A stretch of DNA of 64,000 bases, taken from Microbacterium hydrocarbonoxydans (GTDB lineage: Bacteria > Actinomycetota > Actinomycetes > Actinomycetales > Microbacteriaceae). Below are positions 29,047-37,799 of this stretch, piece by piece. Under the pieces are notes generated by a model. That model did no database searches and was not told where the DNA came from. It was given only the letters and a program-made list of their open reading frames with translations. The stretch covers positions 124,001 through 188,000 of the forward strand of contig NZ_JYJB01000008.1 in the NCBI RefSeq assembly GCF_000956475.1. The letters are read 5' to 3'. Every line of letters begins with the position of its first letter. Within the stretch, counting starts at the first letter, position 1. The translations under genes and the position numbers were made by a program.

Positions 29047-29126
29047 GCCGACGCCCCACCTGCGCGCCGACGCCCCACCTGGTCGACGTCCACCCGATGG
29101 GGCGTGGACGGCCAGGTGGGGCGCCG
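29047..29126. repeat. 80-bp inverted-repeat element, copy B (intergenic)
   Basis: Between the convergent MocA-like and AzgA genes. CGCCCCACCTG (29052-29062) pairs with CAGGTGGGGCG (29113-29123), giving a long hairpin that could serve as a bidirectional terminator. Same length as copy A. The rest of the 161-bp gap shows nothing else. Confidence 0.85.
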
Positions 29127-29154
29127 GCAGAGAAGGCGCAAGAGGAACGAGGGC

Positions 29155-30663
29155 TCAGCCCGCGAGCGCCACCTCGATCGGACCTCGCACGAAGTACAGA
29201 GCGAAGCCCGCGGCGACGACCCACATCAGCCAGTGCACCTTGCGCGCGCGGCCGGCGAGCGAGTTCACGAGCGCCCAGGAGATGAAGCCGACGCCGATGC
29301 CGTTGGCGATCGAGTAGGTCAGCGGCATCGTGACGATCGTGAGGAACACCGGCAGCGCGACCGCGAAGTTCGTGAACTTGATCTCCTTGATCTGCCCCAT
29401 CATCATCGCGCCGACGACCACGAGAGCCGCGGATCCGACCTCGATCGGCACCACGAGCGTGAGCGGCGTGAAGAACATCGAGAGCAGGAACAGGATGCCG
29501 ACGACGACGGCGGCGAGACCGGTGCGGGCCCCCTCGCCGATCCCCGAGGCGCTGTCGACGTAGACCGTGTTCGACGAGGTCGAGGTCGCACCTCCCGCGA
29601 CCGCGCCGAGACCCTCGACGATGAAGGCCGAGCGCAGCCGCGGGAACGTGCCGTCCTTGTAGGCGAGTCCGGCGTTCTTCGCGAGCCCCGTCATGGTGCC
29701 CATCGCGTCGAAGAAGTTCGAGAACACCAGGGTGAACACCAGCATGGTGGCCGAGAGGGCGCCGATGCGTCCGAACGAGCCGACCAGGTCGAACTGGCCG
29801 ATCAGGCCGAAGTCGGGGATCGTGACCAGCGCCGTCGGGATCTCGGGGATCGTCATGTGCCAGCCGCCGGGGTTCTCGACGCTCGGGCCCAGCTTGAAGA
29901 TCGCCTGCGCGATGATCGCGAGGATCGTCGAGGCGACGATGCCGATCAGGATGCCACCGGGCACCTTGCGGGCGACGAGCACGCCGATCAGCACGAGGCC
30001 GATCAGGAAGATGAGGGTCGGGATCGAGGTGATCGACCCGCCGTCGCCGAGCTGCACCGGCGGGCCGCCGGCCGTGCGGTTCACGAAGCCCGAGTCGACG
30101 AAGCCGATGAAGGCGATGAACAGCCCGATGCCGACCGTGATCGCCGCCTTCAGCTGGGCGGGCACGGCGTTGAAGATCGCGGTGCGGATGCCGGTGGCGC
30201 CGAACAGCACGATCAGGATGCCGTTGATCACGACGAGTCCCATCGCCTCGGGCCAGGTGACCTGACCGACCACCGACACGGCGAGGAAGGAGTTGATGCC
30301 GAGCCCCGCGGCGAGCGCGAACGGCAGCCGCGCGATCAGGCCGAACAGGATCGTCATGACGCCGGCTGTGAGGCCTGTCGCCGCGCCGATCTGGGCGCCG
30401 TCGAGGGCGTTGCCCGAGACGTCGGCCACGCCGCCGAGGATGAGCGGGTTGAGGATCACGATGTAGGCCATCGTCACGAACGTGACGATGCCGCCGCGGA
30501 TCTCGCGCGCGACGGTCGAGCCGCGGCGACTGATCTCGAAGAAGCGGTCGAGGGCGTTCTTGGGCTCGGCGTCGACCGTGGCGGTCGCTCCGGTGGCCAG
30601 GGGCGGGAGCTCCGGTGCGGGGATCGCGCCGGTCTCGGGGTCGTTGAACACATGTGAAGACAT
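29155..30663 (-). CDS. AzgA-type purine (guanine/hypoxanthine) permease
   Basis: 502 residues, about 12-14 membrane helices. The AzgA hallmark GGIVTFVTMAYIVILNP occurs near residue 58, followed by GLGINSFLAVSVVG and, later, GATSTSSNTVYVDSASGIGEGARTG, all diagnostic of NCS2-AzgA guanine, hypoxanthine and adenine importers. GGAG lies before the ATG. It is downstream of the guanine deaminase gene on the same strand (150-bp gap with repeats), so guanine uptake and deamination are coordinated. Confidence 0.93.
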   Translation of the reverse strand: MSSHVFNDPETGAIPAPELPPLATGATATVDAEPKNALDRFFEISRRGSTVAREIRGGIVTFVTMAYIVILNPLILGGVADVSGNALDGAQIGAATGLTAGVMTILFGLIARLPFALAAGLGINSFLAVSVVGQVTWPEAMGLVVINGILIVLFGATGIRTAIFNAVPAQLKAAITVGIGLFIAFIGFVDSGFVNRTAGGPPVQLGDGGSITSIPTLIFLIGLVLIGVLVARKVPGGILIGIVASTILAIIAQAIFKLGPSVENPGGWHMTIPEIPTALVTIPDFGLIGQFDLVGSFGRIGALSATMLVFTLVFSNFFDAMGTMTGLAKNAGLAYKDGTFPRLRSAFIVEGLGAVAGGATSTSSNTVYVDSASGIGEGARTGLAAVVVGILFLLSMFFTPLTLVVPIEVGSAALVVVGAMMMGQIKEIKFTNFAVALPVFLTIVTMPLTYSIANGIGVGFISWALVNSLAGRARKVHWLMWVVAAGFALYFVRGPIEVALAG

Positions 30664-30699
30664 CGTCGGCTCCAGAAATTGGTCGTGCAGAAAAGGGGG

Positions 30700-30789
30700 C
30701 CCTTCGACAGGCTCAGGGCCCAGTCGTGAGGTGGTGGCTCAGCCCTTCGACAGGCTCAGAAACCCGTTGGGTCGCTGAGCTCGTCGAAG
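30700..30789. repeat. CCCTTCGACAGGCTCAG repeats with an inverted partner
   Basis: Identical 17-mers at 30700-30716 and 30743-30759, and an inverted relative CTGAGCTCGTCGAAG at 30775-30789. Together they can fold into a hairpin between the AzgA and guanine deaminase genes. The same family occurs at 42060 and inside a gene at 44473. Confidence 0.8.
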
Positions 30790-30813
30790 CGTCCCGAGGG
30801 ATGGTCCCGCGCG

Positions 30814-31326
30814 TCAGTACTCGGTGCGCGAGGTGTTGGCGTTCCACTCGGTGAACGGAGCGACGCGCTCATCGGAGCTCAGCTGCTCCTGGGCGACGGG
30901 CATGATGGCGCGATCCTCGGGTCCGCCCTCGAAGTAGCGGTAGAACACCGCGTCATCGAAGCCGGCGTCGGCCGCGTCGTGGCGGTCGGCGGCGAAGTAC
31001 ACCCGGTCGATGCGCGCCCACAGCGAGGTGGCGAGGCACATCGGGCACGGCTCGCAGCTGGTGTAGAGGGTCGCGCCGGTGAGGTCGAACGTGCCGAGCC
31101 CCTGGCAGGCGGCGCGGATCGCGGTGACCTCGGCGTGCGCCGAGGGGTCGAGGTTCGCGGTCACCCGGTTGACGCCCTCGAAGACCTGGCCGTCGGCCGA
31201 GACGACGATCGCTCCGAACGGACCGCCCGCATCGCGGACGTTCTCGGTGGCGAGCGCGACCGCCCTGGCGAGGTATTCGGCTGCAGTCGGCTGCGAATCG
31301 GTTGCGGGCATGCTGATGCTGCTCAT
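30814..31326 (-). CDS. guaD: Guanine deaminase (cytidine/deoxycytidylate deaminase fold)
   Basis: 170 residues. Converts guanine to xanthine, feeding the xanthine dehydrogenase. The zinc site HAEVTAIRAA and PCPMC is intact, and GGPFGAIVV and the C-terminal FTEW segment (aromatic lid typical of bacterial GuaD) are seen, ending RTEY. AAGGAAG lies before ATG 31326. Other nucleoside deaminases share the core motifs, but the purine context makes guanine most likely. Confidence 0.88.
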   Translation of the reverse strand: MSSISMPATDSQPTAAEYLARAVALATENVRDAGGPFGAIVVSADGQVFEGVNRVTANLDPSAHAEVTAIRAACQGLGTFDLTGATLYTSCEPCPMCLATSLWARIDRVYFAADRHDAADAGFDDAVFYRYFEGGPEDRAIMPVAQEQLSSDERVAPFTEWNANTSRTEY

Positions 31327-31507
31327 GAAGGCTTCCTTGCTGTCGTCGCAGTGATACGGCTTCCGGCAGCCCCGTGAGGGTCGGCCTCGAGATATACGTC
31401 GAACCGCTAGGTTGTGCTTTCGCGACTGGCGACCATCATCGGTCGTTCAGTCAGCACCGACTGTACCCCCGAGGGCGACCCTCGTCCAGGGATTTTCGAA
31501 ATTCAGA

Positions 31508-31558
31508 TTCCGTTATGCGAAATCGGCAGTTGCCGTTCCGCACATGCGGAACTATCGT
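31508..31558 (+). promoter_or_regulatory. modE-like promoter with two TTCCG palindromes
   Basis: TTCCG-TTATG-CGAAA (31508-31522, one mismatch) and TTCCGCA-CA-TGCGGAA (31536-31551, perfect 7-bp arms). The second fills the spacer between TTGCCG (31530-31535) and TATCGT (31553-31558), 17 nt apart. TATCGT is 7 nt from the GTG start with no ribosome site, so the mRNA is probably leaderless. The 239-bp region is shared with divergent guaD; nothing else is seen in it. Confidence 0.6.
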
Positions 31559-31565
31559 CGTCCAT

Positions 31566-31973
31566 GTGACGCATTTCCGGATCAGTGAGGCAGCGAATCT
31601 TCTCGACGTGAGCGACGACACCGTACGCCGCTGGGTCGGAGACGGCGTTCTCCAGACCTCGCTCGACCGCGCCGGCCGTCAGGTCGTCGACGGGGCCGAG
31701 CTCGCGGCACAGGCCAAGAGGCTCGCCGGTGAGGCCGCCGACGGCGACCCCGTCCGTCGCAGCGCCCGCAATCGCTTCACGGGTCTCGTCACCAGCGTGG
31801 AGATCGACGGGCTGATGGCCCAGGTCGAGTTGCAGAGCGGGCCGCACCGTGTCGTGTCGCTGATGTCGGCCGAGGCGGCCCGCGAACTCGCGCTCGAGGT
31901 CGGAAGCAAGGCGACGGCCGTCATCAAGGCGACGATGGTCGTCGTCGAGACCGAGCGGGAGAGCACTCCGTGA
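31566..31973 (+). CDS. HTH plus TOBE (molybdate-binding) regulator
   Basis: 135 residues from GTG 31566. Residues 1-50 are a MerR/excisionase-like HTH (FRISEAANLLDVSDDTVRRWV); residues about 68-130 are a Mop/TOBE domain (RNRFTGLVTSVEIDGLMAQVELQ...GSKATAVIKATMVVVE) that binds molybdate in ModE and molbindins. Thus a likely molybdate-responsive regulator of modABC, which follows with a GTGA overlap. It is smaller than E. coli ModE and of the actinobacterial type. It could bind one of the palindromes in its own promoter. Confidence 0.88.
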   Translation: MTHFRISEAANLLDVSDDTVRRWVGDGVLQTSLDRAGRQVVDGAELAAQAKRLAGEAADGDPVRRSARNRFTGLVTSVEIDGLMAQVELQSGPHRVVSLMSAEAARELALEVGSKATAVIKATMVVVETERESTP

Positions 31974-32770
31974 TCCGGCTCCGCACCGCCGCGCTCAGCG
32001 CGCTGGCGCTCGTGTCGGCACTCGCCCTCGCGGGCTGCAACCCGACTCCCGATGCGCCCTCCGAGACCGTGTCCGCCCCGGAGTCCGACGAGCTGTCCGG
32101 CGAGCTGACGATCTTCGCTGCAGCATCGCTCTCCGAAGCGTTCGACGAACTCGCCGCCGACTTCGAGGCGCAGCATCCGGACCTCGACATCCTGCCGATC
32201 AGCTACGACGGGTCCTCCGTGCTCGCCACCCAGCTGATCGAAGGCGCCGAGGCCGACGTCTTCGCCTCGGCGGACGAGAAGAATCTCGCCAAGGTGACGG
32301 ACGCCGGGCTCGCGGGCGCCGGCGACGCGTTCGCCACCAATGTGCTGCAGATCGCGGTGGCCCCCGGCAACCCCACAGGCATCAAGACGCTCGCCGACCT
32401 GACGAACCCTGATCTGACCGTGGTCGCGTGCGCTGCCGAGGTTCCCTGCGGCAGCGCCGCGCACACCCTGCTCGACGCTGCCGATGTGCCTCTCGCCCCC
32501 GCGAGCGAGGAGCAGAACGTCACCGCAGTGCTGTCGAAGGTCGAATCGGGCGAGGCCGATGCGGGTCTCGTCTACGCGACCGACGTGAAGGCCGCAGGCG
32601 ACGCGGTGACCGGCATCGAGATCGACGGAGCGGATGCCGCGACCAACATCTACCCGATCGCCGCGCTGACCGCGTCGAAGAACCCCGACGCCGCGCAGGC
32701 GTTCGTCGAGTTCGTGCTGTCCGACGCCGGGCAGAAGGTGCTCCACGACCTGGGCTTCGGGGCGCCATGA
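31970..32770 (+). CDS. modA: Molybdate-binding lipoprotein of the ModABC transporter
   Basis: 266 residues starting at GTG 31970. Lipoprotein signal with lipobox ALAGC. The ModA fold is evident: ELTIFAAASLSEAF (oxyanion-binding Ser), SYDGSSVLATQLIEGAEADVFASAD, and the late VYATDVKAAG segment with the conserved Tyr. Binds molybdate or tungstate outside the membrane and delivers it to ModB. Overlaps both neighbours by 4 nt. Confidence 0.95.
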   Translation: MIRLRTAALSALALVSALALAGCNPTPDAPSETVSAPESDELSGELTIFAAASLSEAFDELAADFEAQHPDLDILPISYDGSSVLATQLIEGAEADVFASADEKNLAKVTDAGLAGAGDAFATNVLQIAVAPGNPTGIKTLADLTNPDLTVVACAAEVPCGSAAHTLLDAADVPLAPASEEQNVTAVLSKVESGEADAGLVYATDVKAAGDAVTGIEIDGADAATNIYPIAALTASKNPDAAQAFVEFVLSDAGQKVLHDLGFGAP

Positions 32771-33585
32771 CCCGCGGCCGGGAGGCCCCCGTCAGGGGGC
32801 GGCGGATACCCGTCTGGCTGTGGATTCCGGCCGGGCTCGGCGCCCTCGTGCTCACGCTGCCCTTCGTCGCTCTGCTGATCCGGCTGGACTGGACGTCGGT
32901 CCCCGCCGCGATCACCTCTCCCGAGGCGCTGCAGGCGCTGAGCCTCTCGCTGTCGACCGCCGCCATCGCGACAGCGGTGTGCGTCGTGCTCGGCGTGCCC
33001 CTCGCCCTCGTGATCGCGCGCACCGCGGGCCTTCTCGCTGCCGTGCTGCGCACCCTCGCCACGCTGCCGCTCGTGCTGCCGCCACTCGTCGGCGGAATCG
33101 CGCTGCTGTCGCTCCTCGGCCGCAACGGGCTGTTCGGCGGGGCGCTCGCAGTGCTCGGCATCCGCATTCCGTTCACGACCGCAGCTGTCGTGATCGCCCA
33201 GGTGTTCGTCGCCCTGCCCTTCCTGGTGATCTCGGTCGAGGGTGCCCTGCGCACGGTCGGCACGGGGCATGAGTCGGTCGCGGCGAGCCTGGGCGCCCGG
33301 CCGCTCACGGTGTTCCGCCGCGTCACGCTGCCGCTTGCGGCGCCCGGACTCGTCGCCGGCGCCGTGCTGTGCTTCGCACGCGCCATGGGCGAGTTCGGCG
33401 CGACGGCCCTGTTCGCCGGGAACGCGCCAGGCGTCACCCGGACCATGCCCCTCGCGATCTACACCGCGTTCAACGGCGCCGGCGTGCAGGAGGACACGGC
33501 GATCGCCCTCTCGCTGCTGCTGATCCTCGTCGCGGTGGCCGTGCTTCTTCTGATGCGCGGCTGGCGAGCGGATGCCGTGCGATGA
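32767..33585 (+). CDS. modB: Molybdate ABC transporter permease
   Basis: 272 residues from ATG 32767 (ATGA overlap with modA). Five to six membrane helices; the EAA-type loop appears as HESVAASLGARPLTVFRRVTLP, and RAMGEFGATALFAGN is the typical ModB/CysT C-terminal block. Its stop lies in the first unit of a 59-bp tandem duplication that separates it from modC. Confidence 0.95.
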   Translation: MTRGREAPVRGRRIPVWLWIPAGLGALVLTLPFVALLIRLDWTSVPAAITSPEALQALSLSLSTAAIATAVCVVLGVPLALVIARTAGLLAAVLRTLATLPLVLPPLVGGIALLSLLGRNGLFGGALAVLGIRIPFTTAAVVIAQVFVALPFLVISVEGALRTVGTGHESVAASLGARPLTVFRRVTLPLAAPGLVAGAVLCFARAMGEFGATALFAGNAPGVTRTMPLAIYTAFNGAGVQEDTAIALSLLLILVAVAVLLLMRGWRADAVR

Positions 33586-33644
33586 GCCTCGCGCCGCACC
33601 CTGCCCGGTCAGGGCATCGCCGCACAGAGGACACCGTGCGATGA
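33582..33644 (+). CDS. 20-residue ORF in the modB-modC junction (possible coupling leader 1)
   Basis: Starts MSLAPHPARSG and ends TVR; its ATG overlaps the modB stop (ATGA), and its TGA overlaps the next ATG. Created by the tandem duplication. Probably not a functional peptide; it may carry ribosomes from modB toward modC. No independent evidence of expression. Confidence 0.35.
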   Translation: MSLAPHPARSGHRRTEDTVR

Positions 33645-33703
33645 GCCTCACGCCGCGCCCTGCCCGGTCAGGGCATCGCCGCACAGAGAACACTGTGCGA
33701 TGA
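33641..33703 (+). CDS. 20-residue ORF in the modB-modC junction (possible coupling leader 2)
   Basis: Second copy, MSLTPRPARSG to TVR, differing at three residues from the first. Overlaps both the preceding small ORF and modC by ATGA. Confidence 0.35.
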   Translation: MSLTPRPARSGHRRTENTVR

Positions 33704-34749
33704 GCCTCGATGTCGGCATCATCACCCGGGCGGGATCGTTCCAGGTCGAGGCGGCGTTCACCGTCGCCGCCGGCGAGGTGCTCGCCGTGCTCGGCCCCAA
33801 CGGCGCAGGCAAGTCCACACTGCTGACGGCGATTGCCGGACACCGTCCGCACGCCTCGGGCACGATCGCGTTGAACGGCGCCGTGATCGACGCGTCGGTC
33901 CCGCCCGAACGACGGCGGATCGGACTGCTCGGACAGCGCGCGATGCTGTTCCCGCACCTCTCGGCGCTCGAGAACGTCGCCTTCGGACCGCGCGCCCAAG
34001 GCGTGCCCGCGGCCGAGGCTCGACGACGCGCGCTCGCGCACCTCGAGGAGGTCGGCCTGGAGGACATCGCCGGCCGCCGACCGGCCGAGCTGTCGGGCGG
34101 GCAGCAGCAGCGCGTCGCCCTTGCGAGAGCGCTCGCGGCGGACCCGCTCACCCTGCTCCTCGACGAGCCGTTCGCCTCGCTCGACGCCGAGACCGGCACA
34201 CAGGCGCGTCGCCTGGTCGCACAGCTGCGCGACCGTCTCGCCATCCCGATCGTGCTGGTCACGCATGATCCGCTCGATGCGGTGATGCTCGCCGCGCGAA
34301 CCGCCGTCGTGGACGGGGGTCGCATCGTGCAGCAGGGCGACACGGCCGAGGTTCTCGGGCACCCGCGTACCCGATTCGTGGCGGCGATCACCGGAGTGAA
34401 CCTCGTGGAGGGCACCGGCGCCGACGATGGCGCACTGGTCACGGCAGACGGGCTCCGCTTCCGCGGGCACGGCGACAGCCTCCGCGCGGGCGAGGCGGGG
34501 TCCGCCGTGTTCTCGCCGGCGTCCGCGCGCATCCTGCGCGCCGGCGAGAGCGTCGACCAGAACACCTGGCGCGGCACGGTGTCGATCATGGAGGCCGCCG
34601 CCGGCGGCATCCGCGTTCTCACCGCCGAGCATCCGCAGCTGGCCGTCGACTGTCCGTCGGGAACCGCGGCGGCGCTCGGCATCCGCCCCGGCGCCGCCGT
34701 CGCCTTCCGCGTCGATCCCGCCGACGTCTCCGTGCGACGCGAAGGCTGA
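33700..34749 (+). CDS. modC: Molybdate ABC transporter ATP-binding protein
   Basis: 349 residues. Walker [10 protein letters not shown] near residue 33, signature [15 protein letters not shown], Walker [12 protein letters not shown] and switch His in LVTHDP are all visible; the C-terminal 110 residues form the TOBE/Mop domain that senses oxyanion. Powers molybdate import through ModB. The third ATGAGCCTC of the duplicated junction is its start; translation probably depends on coupling to the small ORFs. Confidence 0.95.
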   Translation: MSLDVGIITRAGSFQVEAAFTVAAGEVLAVLGPNGAGKSTLLTAIAGHRPHASGTIALNGAVIDASVPPERRRIGLLGQRAMLFPHLSALENVAFGPRAQGVPAAEARRRALAHLEEVGLEDIAGRRPAELSGGQQQRVALARALAADPLTLLLDEPFASLDAETGTQARRLVAQLRDRLAIPIVLVTHDPLDAVMLAARTAVVDGGRIVQQGDTAEVLGHPRTRFVAAITGVNLVEGTGADDGALVTADGLRFRGHGDSLRAGEAGSAVFSPASARILRAGESVDQNTWRGTVSIMEAAAGGIRVLTAEHPQLAVDCPSGTAAALGIRPGAAVAFRVDPADVSVRREG

Positions 34750-34793
34750 CATGCCGGCGTCCGGTGCTACCGTTGCCACTCGAAGGGTGGACG

Positions 34794-35888
34794 ATGGCGA
34801 TCTCGACGTCTCGCGAAACCGGTGCGCGCGCTGCCGGCGCTCTTCGTCTGCCCTCCGTCGGGCTCGTCGACGCTCGCGACCGCCCGCTGCGCGACCTGCG
34901 GATCTCGGTCACCGACCGGTGCAACTTCCGCTGCGTCTACTGCATGCCACGATCGGTGTTCGGCAAGGACTACGCGTTCCTCGACCGTGACGAGCTGCTG
35001 AGCTTCGAGGAGATCGAGCGGATCTCGCGCATCGCGGTCGCTCACGGCGTGCGCAAGCTGCGCCTGACGGGCGGTGAGCCGCTGCTGCGCCGCGGCATCG
35101 AGGAGCTCATCTCGCGTCTCGCCGCGCTGCGGACTCCCGAAGGCGGCAAGGTGGAGATCGCGCTGACGACCAACGGCTCGGCGCTCGCGATCAAGGCGCA
35201 GGCGCTGAAGGATGCCGGGCTCGACCGGCTCACCGTCTCCGTCGACACGCTCGACGACGCGCTGTTCCAGCGCATGAACGACGTGCGGTTCCCGGTGACG
35301 AGGGTGCTCGAGGGCATCGAAGCGGCGCACGAGGCCGGCATCGGCCCGATCAAGATCAACATGGTCGTCAAGCGCGGGCTCAACGATCACGAGATCGAGC
35401 CGATGGCCGCGTTCTTCAAGGCGACGCCGTACACTCTGCGGTTCATCGAGTACATGGACGTGGGAACCTCGAACGGCTGGGACCTCGACGAGGTGGTTCC
35501 CGCCGCCGAGATCGTCGAGCGGATCGGAGCACTGTTCCCGCTCGAGCCGCTGGGCGCGCGGGCAGCCGGCGAGACCGCCAAGCGATGGCAGTACGCCGAC
35601 GGCTCGGGCGAGATCGGGATCATCTCCTCGGTCACCAACACGTTCTGCGGCACGTGCAACCGAGCGCGCATCTCGACCGAGGGCAGGCTCTTCACGTGCC
35701 TGTTCGCGACCGAGGGGCACGATCTGCGGGCGCTGCTGCGCGGAGGAGCATCGGACGCGGAGCTGTCGCGGGCGATGGCCGGCATCTGGCACGCGCGGGA
35801 CGACCGCTACTCCGAGATCCGCTCCGAGCTCACCCCGGAGCTGAGGGCTGCACGCCCCCGCATCGAGATGAGCTACATCGGCGGCTGA
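34794..35888 (+). CDS. moaA: GTP 3',8-cyclase (first step of molybdenum cofactor synthesis)
   Basis: 364 residues. Radical SAM enzyme converting GTP to 3',8-cyclo-GTP together with MoaC. N-terminal cluster [15 protein letters not shown], and the C-terminal second cluster [18 protein letters not shown] are complete, and the chain ends in the functional GG. ATG 34794 has GAAGGGTGG upstream; an in-frame GTG at 34764 is less likely. 44 bp after modC, so probably co-transcribed. Confidence 0.96.
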   Translation: MAISTSRETGARAAGALRLPSVGLVDARDRPLRDLRISVTDRCNFRCVYCMPRSVFGKDYAFLDRDELLSFEEIERISRIAVAHGVRKLRLTGGEPLLRRGIEELISRLAALRTPEGGKVEIALTTNGSALAIKAQALKDAGLDRLTVSVDTLDDALFQRMNDVRFPVTRVLEGIEAAHEAGIGPIKINMVVKRGLNDHEIEPMAAFFKATPYTLRFIEYMDVGTSNGWDLDEVVPAAEIVERIGALFPLEPLGARAAGETAKRWQYADGSGEIGIISSVTNTFCGTCNRARISTEGRLFTCLFATEGHDLRALLRGGASDAELSRAMAGIWHARDDRYSEIRSELTPELRAARPRIEMSYIGG

Positions 35889-35891
35889 GTC

Positions 35892-36299
35892 CTACAGCCC
35901 GACCCACTCGGAGACGCCGTCGTCGTAGTGCTGGCGCTTCCAGATGGGCACGCCGCGCTTGATCTCCTCGACCAGGAGCTCGCACGCCTCGAAGGCTTCG
36001 GCGCGGTGGCCGGCGGATGCCGCGGCGAACAGCGCCACGTCTCCGATCCGCAGGTCTCCGACGCGATGCGCGGCCGCGATCCGCCGCCCCGTCTCGGCCG
36101 AGACGCGTTCGACGATCTCGCGGAGGAAGCGCTCGGCGTCGGGGTGAGCGCGATAGTCCAGAGCCTCGACCGCTCGGCCGCCGTCGTGGTCGCGCACGAC
36201 ACCGCAGAACATCACGACCGCGCCGTCTGCGTCGCCGCCGACGGCGGCGCGGACCGCCGGCTCGTCGATCGGCTCATCCGTGATCAGCGCGAACGTCAT
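35892..36299 (-). CDS. moaE: Molybdopterin synthase catalytic subunit
   Basis: 135 residues. Inserts two sulfurs from MoaD thiocarboxylate into cyclic pyranopterin monophosphate. The catalytic block VPIWKRQHYDDG with its Lys is near the C-terminus and the VRDHDGG loop near residue 36. Transcribed convergently to moaA (3-bp gap) and coupled by ATGA to the upstream moeB-like gene. Confidence 0.95.
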   Translation of the reverse strand: MTFALITDEPIDEPAVRAAVGGDADGAVVMFCGVVRDHDGGRAVEALDYRAHPDAERFLREIVERVSAETGRRIAAAHRVGDLRIGDVALFAAASAGHRAEAFEACELLVEEIKRGVPIWKRQHYDDGVSEWVGL

Positions 36300-37486
36300 G
36301 CGTGAACTCCTTCACCTCGGGCGGCCGACGCGTCGATCGCTGATTCGACCTCGCCGCCGACCGCGACGAAGGAGCGGATGCCGCCCGCGACGTAGACCGC
36401 ATCGACGCCGCGTCCGCGCAGTGCCGCCGCCGCGCGACGCGACCGAGGATCCTGCTCGCAATAGACGACGACGGGAAGCGTCGCATCGACGCTCTCGCCC
36501 GCGTCGATCCGGCCGACCGGCAGCAGCTCAGAGCCGGGGATGCGCCGCGCCGCGGCCTCCTCGGCCTCGCGCACGTCGAGCAGCAGCATCCGCTCCCCCG
36601 CCCTGCGTCGCCTCAGCAGCTCGGCCGCCGAGATCGACAGGTCGGGATCCGCGGCCGTGCCGCACAGGACTTCGTAGTCGTCGAGCCCGGTGAGCTCCTC
36701 GCGCGTCTCGTCGACGGCGTAGCCGATCTCCCGCGTCCGCGCGGTGAGCGCGTCGTAGAACAGCACCCGCCCCAGCAGCGGCTCGCCGACGCCGGTGATC
36801 ACCTTGATGACCTCGGTCGCCATGAGCGAGCCGATCGCCGTGCAGAGGCTGGGCAGCACGCCGCCGAGTTCGCAGGAGAGCGCCTCATCGGCGGGCGGCG
36901 GAGCGGGAAAGAGATCGCGGAAGGTGGGACCGCGGCCCTTCCAGGCGACGCCGACCTGGCCGTGGAAGCGGAGGATCGAGCCCCACACCAGCGGTTTGCC
37001 GGCGAGCTCTGCGGCGTCGTTGGCGAGGTAGCGGGTGGCGAAGTTGTCGCTGCCATCCACGAGCAGATCGTAGTCTTCGAGCAGCCCTGGCAGGTTCGCG
37101 GTGCTGACGCGCTCGCGGTGGCGGACGACGACGATCGCGGGGTCGATCGCGGCCACGGTCTCAGCGAGCGAGTCCACCTTGGCCCGGCCGATGTCGGCGA
37201 CGCCGTGGCTGAGCTGCCGGTGCAGGTTCGAGAGCTCGACGACGTCGTCGTCGACGACGCCGATCGTGCCGACGCCCGATCCTGCCAGCACGGGGACGAG
37301 GGCGCTGCCGAGTCCGCCTGCGCCGATCACGAGCACCCGGGCAGCGGCCAGCCGGCGCTGCGCCGACTCGCCGAATCCCGGCAGCATGAGCTGGCGGCTG
37401 TACCGCATGATGCGGTCGGGCTCCAGCGTCGGCGCCGGTTCGACGAGCCACGTGCCGCGGGGTCGGATGTCGGCGGGCGGGGTCAT
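36296..37486 (-). CDS. MoeB-like adenylyltransferase with C-terminal rhodanese domain
   Basis: 396 residues from ATG 37486. E1-like half: GAGGLGSALVPVLAGSGVG nucleotide loop near residue 52, SNLHRQ, DGSDNFATRY and the SCELGGVLPSLC region. Rhodanese half from about 300 with the active Cys in YCEQDPRS. Activates the C-terminal Gly of MoaD with ATP and may transfer sulfur via the rhodanese Cys, as in MOCS3/MoeZ proteins. I see no clear pair of CxxC zinc motifs. moaD starts divergently 64 bp away. Confidence 0.9.
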   Translation of the reverse strand: MTPPADIRPRGTWLVEPAPTLEPDRIMRYSRQLMLPGFGESAQRRLAAARVLVIGAGGLGSALVPVLAGSGVGTIGVVDDDVVELSNLHRQLSHGVADIGRAKVDSLAETVAAIDPAIVVVRHRERVSTANLPGLLEDYDLLVDGSDNFATRYLANDAAELAGKPLVWGSILRFHGQVGVAWKGRGPTFRDLFPAPPPADEALSCELGGVLPSLCTAIGSLMATEVIKVITGVGEPLLGRVLFYDALTARTREIGYAVDETREELTGLDDYEVLCGTAADPDLSISAAELLRRRRAGERMLLLDVREAEEAAARRIPGSELLPVGRIDAGESVDATLPVVVYCEQDPRSRRAAAALRGRGVDAVYVAGGIRSFVAVGGEVESAIDASAARGEGVHA

Positions 37487-37550
37487 GCGGGAAAGTCTAC
37501 GGCGCGGCATCCGGCGCGGCCCTGCTGCACCCCGTCATAGGATGAGCGGC

Positions 37551-37799
37551 ATGGCGATCGTGATGCTGAGGTACTTCGCCGCGGCCGCCGACGCCGCAGG
37601 GCGCGAGGCGGAAGAGCTTGACATCGGCCCCGAGCACACCCTCGGGGCTCTGCGTGATGAACTCACGACCCGCTACGGCGACCCCATGGCGCGTGTGCTC
37701 AAGAGCGGCTCCTTCCTCGTCGACGGCGTCGTGCGCCGGGATCTGACGCTTCCGGTCGGCGAGCGCGTCGACATCCTGCCGCCGTTCGCGGGCGGATGA
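37551..37799 (+). CDS. moaD: Molybdopterin synthase sulfur carrier subunit
   Basis: 82 residues, ubiquitin-like, ending in the obligatory GG that becomes thiocarboxylate. Visible: VMLRYFAAAADAAG and VDILPPFAGG. I chose ATG 37551 because TAGGAT lies 7 nt upstream, the spacing seen at other leaderless genes here; ATG 37542 in frame is an alternative. moeA overlaps its stop by ATGA. Confidence 0.92.
   Translation: MAIVMLRYFAAAADAAGREAEELDIGPEHTLGALRDELTTRYGDPMARVLKSGSFLVDGVVRRDLTLPVGERVDILPPFAGG

Larger units (their letters stand above)
33577..33708 (+). repeat. 59-bp direct tandem duplication between modB and modC
   Basis: Copies at 33577-33635 and 33636-33694 differ at 4 positions, and a third partial copy (GTGCGATGAGCCTC) ends at 33708. 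Each copy carries ATGAGCCTC, the start of modC. Only one start is used for the long modC frame (33700). Confidence 0.95.

Noticed and set aside
32650..34779. Long frame antisense to modB and modC
   Set aside because: Crosses the tandem repeat and two motif-complete genes.
34750..34793. Moco riboswitch upstream of moaA
   Set aside because: Only 44 nt separate modC and moaA, too short for the known RNA fold.
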